From NCBI GenBank assembly GCA_902497095.1, contig CABVDD010000055.1, forward strand, positions 1-9,166: a stretch of 9,166 bases of DNA. Direction: 5' to 3'. How positions within the stretch are numbered: the stretch's first letter is position 1; every line of letters begins with the position of its first letter. Under the pieces are notes generated by a model, which was given only the letters and a program-made list of their open reading frames with translations, was not told the origin of the DNA and did no database searches. Source of the DNA: an uncultured Faecalicoccus sp. (GTDB lineage Bacteria; Bacillota_I; Bacilli_A; Erysipelotrichales; Erysipelotrichaceae). The position numbers and the translations under genes were made by a program. This document shows, in pieces, positions 6,173 to 9,166 of the stretch.

Positions 6173-7390
6173 ATGAATGATACAAAAGATATATTATTCG
6201 AATTATTGACAAAAGAATGTGATCTAAAAGATTTTATTAAAGTCATCAAAGAGAAAATATTTGATAATCCTGTAATGATAACAAACTCTTTTTTTCGTGT
6301 TATTGCGATGAGTGATGATGTTTTTAATGATGCAGTTTGGAACTATGCGCAAAAATATCACTGTTGTTCGAAAGAATCCATTGAACTTTTTCAAGCAGAT
6401 CGAGCTTCAGATAGATTATTTAATGATGGAGAACCATTTATTTATGATACGAATTTAGCGTATCAAATTCCTCGTATTTTGAGTAAAATTCAATTTCATC
6501 ACAAAACATATGGATATTTGATTGTCTTTTCTACGCACCATCCTTTTCAAGAACAAGATATTCAAAATGCTAAATTAGTATGTTCTTCGTTGGCGGTCTT
6601 ATTAAAGAACAGTACCAAGCAGGTTACATTAGATGAATATTTTATTGAAGAATTGTTAAAAAATGAATCTGAGCATCGTCTATATTTAGAAAATGAGATG
6701 TATCAATTCTCTTGGCGTTTTAAAAAATATTTTCGTGTTTTGAATGCCGCATTACCAAGCAGAAAAAAAGACCAGGAATATATTCCTTATATTGTAGCGG
6801 CTATATCACAAATTGATACAGATATTTATTCGTTGGTTTTTGATAAATGTATTATCGTATTATGTAACTATGATAAGGATGAAAAGCTAAATGAATATTT
6901 ATCATCAATTAAAAATATCTTTAAACAATATCATATTTGTTATGGAAAAAGTCGATCTTTTAAATCAATTTTCCAACTTGCAGAATATAATAAACAGGCA
7001 TTTCTTGCACGGGAAATAGGTAAGCGATTAGGACATGAAAAAGTGGAATATCGCTTTGCAGACTATATGTATCATTTTCTTTTAATAGGACATCAACATA
7101 ATGAATTGTCTTCTTTAATATGTAAGGAGTATAGAGTATTAAAAGAGTACGATCAGAAAAATGAAACAGAATATATCAATACTTTGATTGTTTATTTTTT
7201 AAGCGGTGTAAACAATACTTTTACTTCAGAAAAGTTACATATTCATAGAAATAGTTTGCGACATCGTTTGGAGCGGATTGAAGATATCATTCATATTTCT
7301 GTATTAAATATTGAACTTCTTGATCAGATTTATCATTCTAAAATGATTGATGATTGGATTCAAATCACTAGTTCACAAGAAAATCTATAA
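6173..7390 (+). CDS. PucR/CdaR-family transcriptional regulator
   Basis: From ATG 6173 the product is 405 residues. The C-terminal PucR-type helix-turn-helix is clear at about 340-385: IVYFLSGVNNTF, then LHIHRNSLRHRLERIEDI, the family's signature with the conserved HRNSLRHRLERI core. The middle (about 150-320) resembles the CdaR-like degenerate GGDEF domain of this family. The first 145 residues look like a small-molecule sensor of GAF type (VMITNSFFRVIAMSDD, YGYLIVFSTHHPF). Members usually activate genes for purine, sugar-acid or amino-acid use in response to a metabolite. The ribosome binding site (GGTGG, five bases away) is modest. A TTG at 6125 extends the frame by 16 codons but lies before the predicted transcription start, so I reject it. 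It is divergent from the oxidoreductase gene, which it probably controls; the effector is unknown. Confidence 0.88.
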   Translation: MNDTKDILFELLTKECDLKDFIKVIKEKIFDNPVMITNSFFRVIAMSDDVFNDAVWNYAQKYHCCSKESIELFQADRASDRLFNDGEPFIYDTNLAYQIPRILSKIQFHHKTYGYLIVFSTHHPFQEQDIQNAKLVCSSLAVLLKNSTKQVTLDEYFIEELLKNESEHRLYLENEMYQFSWRFKKYFRVLNAALPSRKKDQEYIPYIVAAISQIDTDIYSLVFDKCIIVLCNYDKDEKLNEYLSSIKNIFKQYHICYGKSRSFKSIFQLAEYNKQAFLAREIGKRLGHEKVEYRFADYMYHFLLIGHQHNELSSLICKEYRVLKEYDQKNETEYINTLIVYFLSGVNNTFTSEKLHIHRNSLRHRLERIEDIIHISVLNIELLDQIYHSKMIDDWIQITSSQENL

Positions 7391-7461
7391 TAAAAGTGAT
7401 TTAGAATTCTTATTTTAATACTGACCAAAATATTTTTATATACAAAATGAGGTAGCTATTT

Positions 7462-7836
7462 ATGAAAAGAGAATTAGGAATTGCCCGATGTGGATTAGCT
7501 TGTTGTCTATGTTCAGAAAATGATAGTTGTACAGGTTGTGATTCAGGGCAGTGTCCTGATAAAGATTGGTGCGAAAACAGAAAATGTTCGTTATCTAATG
7601 GAATAAAACATTGTTATAAATGTAATACACCATGCAGAAAGGGTTTATTGTCTAAAATAAAGCCTTATGCTTTTACAGAATTTGTTAAAAGGTATGGTGA
7701 AGATATGCTTTTAGATTGTTTGGAAAGAAATGAGAAAAAAGGAATTATTTATCATCGTGAAGGTATAAATGGTGATTATGATGATTTTGATGATGTAGAA
7801 ACTTTGATTGAGTTTATAAAAACAGGGAATCGATAA
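7462..7836 (+). CDS. Cysteine-rich DUF3795 domain protein
   Basis: This protein of 124 residues is extremely cysteine-rich in its first half: C10, C14, C15, C17, C23, C26, C31, C37, C42, C51, C54 and C58, in CGLACCLC and CxxC-type spacing (CTGC, CYKC), with another at C86. The opening ARCGLACCLC, short C-x2-C knuckle and later RYG, LLDCLE and EGINGDYDDFDD stretches match the DUF3795 family of anaerobic bacteria, which is presumed to bind metal (zinc or iron-sulfur) but has no established function. No signal peptide, so cytoplasmic. GAGG lies nine bases before ATG 7462. It follows the PucR-type gene by 71 bases without an obvious terminator and is only 20 bases ahead of the next gene, so it probably heads a three-gene operon. 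Confidence 0.82.
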   Translation: MKRELGIARCGLACCLCSENDSCTGCDSGQCPDKDWCENRKCSLSNGIKHCYKCNTPCRKGLLSKIKPYAFTEFVKRYGEDMLLDCLERNEKKGIIYHREGINGDYDDFDDVETLIEFIKTGNR

Positions 7837-7850
7837 ATTGGAATTTGGAG
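7834..7850 (+). repeat. 17-base direct repeat, copy 1 (stop codon plus ribosome binding site)
   Basis: The segment taaattggaatttggag begins with the TAA stop of the DUF3795 gene and ends in the GGAG ribosome binding site of the glycine-zipper gene. An identical copy stands at 8237-8253. Confidence 0.85.
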
Positions 7851-7856
7851 ATAAAA

Positions 7857-8234
7857 ATGAAAAAAACAACAAAGAATGTGGGAATAGGCATAGCATTAGG
7901 GATGTGCTTTGGTACAGCTATTGGCTCTGCGATTGAGGGTTTCGGAATACCAATGGGGATTTGTTTTGGAATGCTGATTGGTCTTGTCATTGGAGCGCAT
8001 AAGGATGAAATTGTTAATAAGCAAGTTGCTGAAAAAGGATATAAAATAAAAGCAATAGAAAAAAATGAGGTATCCAATGAATATGGTATTACACTTGTAG
8101 ATAATCAAGGGAATGAACAAATGGTTTCAATAGCTTCAGGAACGATGGAAACAGAATTGTTTAAAGTAGGAGATATTGTGTTTATAGATGAGGATGGAGA
8201 CATAGAACAAGCCTTTGATGAAGATGAGAGATAA
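7857..8234 (+). CDS. Small glycine-zipper membrane protein with a soluble acidic C-terminal domain
   Basis: From ATG 7857 (GGAG six bases upstream) the product is 125 residues; a TTG at 7845 in the same frame overlaps that ribosome binding site and is rejected. After a basic start (MKKTTKN), two hydrophobic segments (about 8-22 and 29-46) are packed with glycine at short intervals (GIGIALGMCFGTAIG, GICFGMLIGLVIG), the glycine-zipper pattern of tightly packed helical hairpins. A soluble part of about 75 residues follows, with beta-like stretches (YGITLVDNQG, VGDIVFIDEDGD) resembling a small beta-barrel, and a very acidic end (FDEDER). I do not recognise a named family and assign no function. 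It lies 20 bases after the DUF3795 gene and 28 before a lipoprotein gene, so the three are probably co-transcribed. Confidence 0.78.
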   Translation: MKKTTKNVGIGIALGMCFGTAIGSAIEGFGIPMGICFGMLIGLVIGAHKDEIVNKQVAEKGYKIKAIEKNEVSNEYGITLVDNQGNEQMVSIASGTMETELFKVGDIVFIDEDGDIEQAFDEDER

Positions 8235-8236
8235 GC

Positions 8237-8253
8237 TAAATTGGAATTTGGAG
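8237..8253 (+). repeat. 17-base direct repeat, copy 2 (ribosome binding site)
   Basis: Identical to 7834-7850. It begins two bases after the stop codon of the glycine-zipper gene and carries most of the GGAGG ribosome binding site of the lipoprotein gene. Confidence 0.85.
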
Positions 8254-8262
8254 GTCTATAAG

Positions 8263-8742
8263 ATGAAAAAATTTTTATACCTTTTTTCTTTAGTATTCCT
8301 GTTGGTATTTGGATTAGCAGGTTGCTCTTCAAATAAAAAGGATGATTTAATTTTGACGGATGATATGAATTTAATCTATGAAGAAACCATATGTCCTAAT
8401 GAAGAATATGCTGAAAAACAAGAAGATATTGTAAGCTATACAGTGAATATATATCAGGATAAGGATAACTCAATTCTAGTTGATTCAAAATCTAATTCGG
8501 GACTTTTTAAACCTTTACAATATAAAATCAAGTGTGATACAAGTATCAAAAAAACGGATATTAACATAAAGTGGACGACAGCAATGGGGAATACTACTGC
8601 GACTGAAGAGGATCAGTTATGTGTAGCTTTTGTATCTATATCAAAAAATGGAGAATTGTTGGATAAAAGAAAAATAAGCTTTATCAATGGAGGAATAGAG
8701 ATTGTTGAAGATACAATCAATAAAAATGCGCAACTATCATAA
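8263..8742 (+). CDS. Small lipoprotein of unknown family
   Basis: From ATG 8263 the product is 159 residues and starts with a textbook lipoprotein signal: MKKF, a hydrophobic core and the lipobox LAGC with the lipidated cysteine at residue 21. An ATG at 8215 would add 16 residues, but it lies inside the upstream gene; GGAGG at 8250-8254, eight bases before 8263, decides the start. The mature domain is polar with beta-like stretches (VSYTVNIYQD, LCVAFVSISKNG, KISFINGGIEIVED) and two further cysteines. No family recognised. It is the last gene of the probable three-gene operon with the DUF3795 and glycine-zipper genes. The second lipoprotein of this window, at 3164-3808, shows no similarity I can see by eye. 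Confidence 0.83.
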   Translation: MKKFLYLFSLVFLLVFGLAGCSSNKKDDLILTDDMNLIYEETICPNEEYAEKQEDIVSYTVNIYQDKDNSILVDSKSNSGLFKPLQYKIKCDTSIKKTDINIKWTTAMGNTTATEEDQLCVAFVSISKNGELLDKRKISFINGGIEIVEDTINKNAQLS

Positions 8743-8991
8743 TGCGTATTCATAAAAATAGGTAGACCAAATGGACGAGATAGGCACATCGACAAAGTTT
8801 CTATGAATATTACCGCAGAATTAAGCCTAATTATAATTGTCAGTCAAATATTTGCATAAACCAATCCTAATTTATCAATTAAATTCTGCTGTACATGATA
8901 TGTCTACTCTTAAATCGTAACAACTCTCGTTTTGTGTCATGGTATTTCATATAATGCTTTGTTATGATTTTTAAAAAGGAGTGGATTCTAT
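8743..8991. other. Gene-poor stretch with a possible decayed reading frame
   Basis: No reading frame with a start and ribosome binding site is visible. Directly after the lipoprotein stop, in the same frame, 38 codons stay open to 8859. Part of this (GRPNGRDRHIDKVSMNITAEL, split here as GRPNGRDRHIDK and VSMNITAEL) resembles the N-terminus of ribbon-helix-helix proteins, but there is no start codon. Inverted arms GCAGAATT (8815-8822) and AATTCTGC (8882-8889) enclose an AT-rich stretch. No terminator for the upstream operon was found. Confidence 0.35.
8950..8955 (+). promoter_or_regulatory. Candidate -10 box for the truncated XRE gene
   Basis: A perfect TATAAT about 37 bases before the ATG at 8992. 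The hexamer 17 bases upstream (TCGTTT) is a poor -35, so the call is tentative. Confidence 0.35.
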
Positions 8992-9138
8992 ATGAATCAG
9001 AAAAGAATAGGAGAGTTTCTTAGAAGCCTTCGTAAAAATAAAGAATTAACGCAAGAACAGTTGGCAGAATATTTTAATGTTTCTTCTCGAACGATTTCAC
9101 GATGGGAAAATGGAGTTTCCCAAACAAAAGGATATTAA
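8992..9138 (+). pseudogene. Truncated XRE-family repressor (helix-turn-helix only)
   Basis: AAAAAGGAG about ten bases upstream of ATG 8992 opens a strong Cro/C1 helix-turn-helix: IGEFLRSLRKNKELTQEQLA, then YFNVSSRTISRWENGVS. The usual continuation of this subfamily (a PDI-type turn, further helices and often a sensor or membrane domain) is missing: the frame ends after QTKGY at 48 codons. Neither of the other two frames restores a recognisable continuation before the window edge at 9166, so I infer a deletion or rearrangement junction just after the WENG motif rather than a simple one-base frameshift. The intact start signals suggest recent truncation. A functional 48-residue mini-repressor is possible but would lack the fifth helix of the fold. 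XRE genes of this type often belong to mobile elements. Confidence 0.6.
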
Positions 9139-9166
9139 GAAATAACCTGTGTTTACCTGCTTGCAA

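Noticed and set aside
7711..8332. Minus-strand open frames at 7711-7896, 7814-8077, 7896-8120 and 8105-8332
   Set aside because: They lie opposite three plus-strand genes that have good starts and family or signal-peptide features, and show only AT-rich, low-complexity translations.

Overview
The window looks like low-GC Bacillota chromosome. It is AT-rich throughout, with strong AGGAGG-type ribosome binding sites, Gram-positive lipoboxes, cell-wall-binding repeats and a VirR/AgrA-type regulator. The mixture (LytTR regulator, GHKL-type sensor, DUF3795 protein, iron-sulfur old-yellow-enzyme oxidoreductase) would suit a gut anaerobe of the Erysipelotrichia or Clostridia. That placement is inference from gene types; no marker gene is present.

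Left part (1-3808), all on the minus strand. Reading in the direction of transcription, it holds a secreted lipoprotein of unknown family, then an exported protein with five cell-wall-binding repeats and a beta-lactamase-fold domain, then an XRE regulator, a 47-codon small ORF, a LytTR response regulator and the membrane part of a sensor protein that runs off the left edge. The last four form a compact regulatory cassette in VirR/VirS order (regulator before sensor). The sensor frame is broken at a run of eight A/T bases. The beta-lactamase-like protein keeps SDN and KTG but has Cys where the catalytic Ser of SxxK should be.

Middle part (4029-7390). A 643-residue FMN/4Fe-4S/FAD oxidoreductase of the 2,4-dienoyl-CoA reductase / enoate reductase / Bai-type family is on the minus strand, followed by a clear rho-independent terminator. 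It is divergent from a PucR/CdaR-type regulator on the plus strand. Their promoters interlock in about 110 bases, and a perfect 6+6 palindrome lies where one regulator could repress itself and activate the enzyme. This is a probable one-regulator, one-enzyme catabolic or reductive module with unknown substrate.

Right part (7462-8742), plus strand: a probable three-gene operon encoding a Cys-rich DUF3795 protein, a glycine-zipper membrane protein and a small lipoprotein. The second and third genes are preceded by the same 17-base ribosome-binding segment. From 8743 to the right edge there is only a gene-poor stretch with a possible decayed reading frame and an XRE repressor cut short after its helix-turn-helix, which looks like a degraded region.

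No rRNA, tRNA, CRISPR array, insertion sequence or replication origin was seen.
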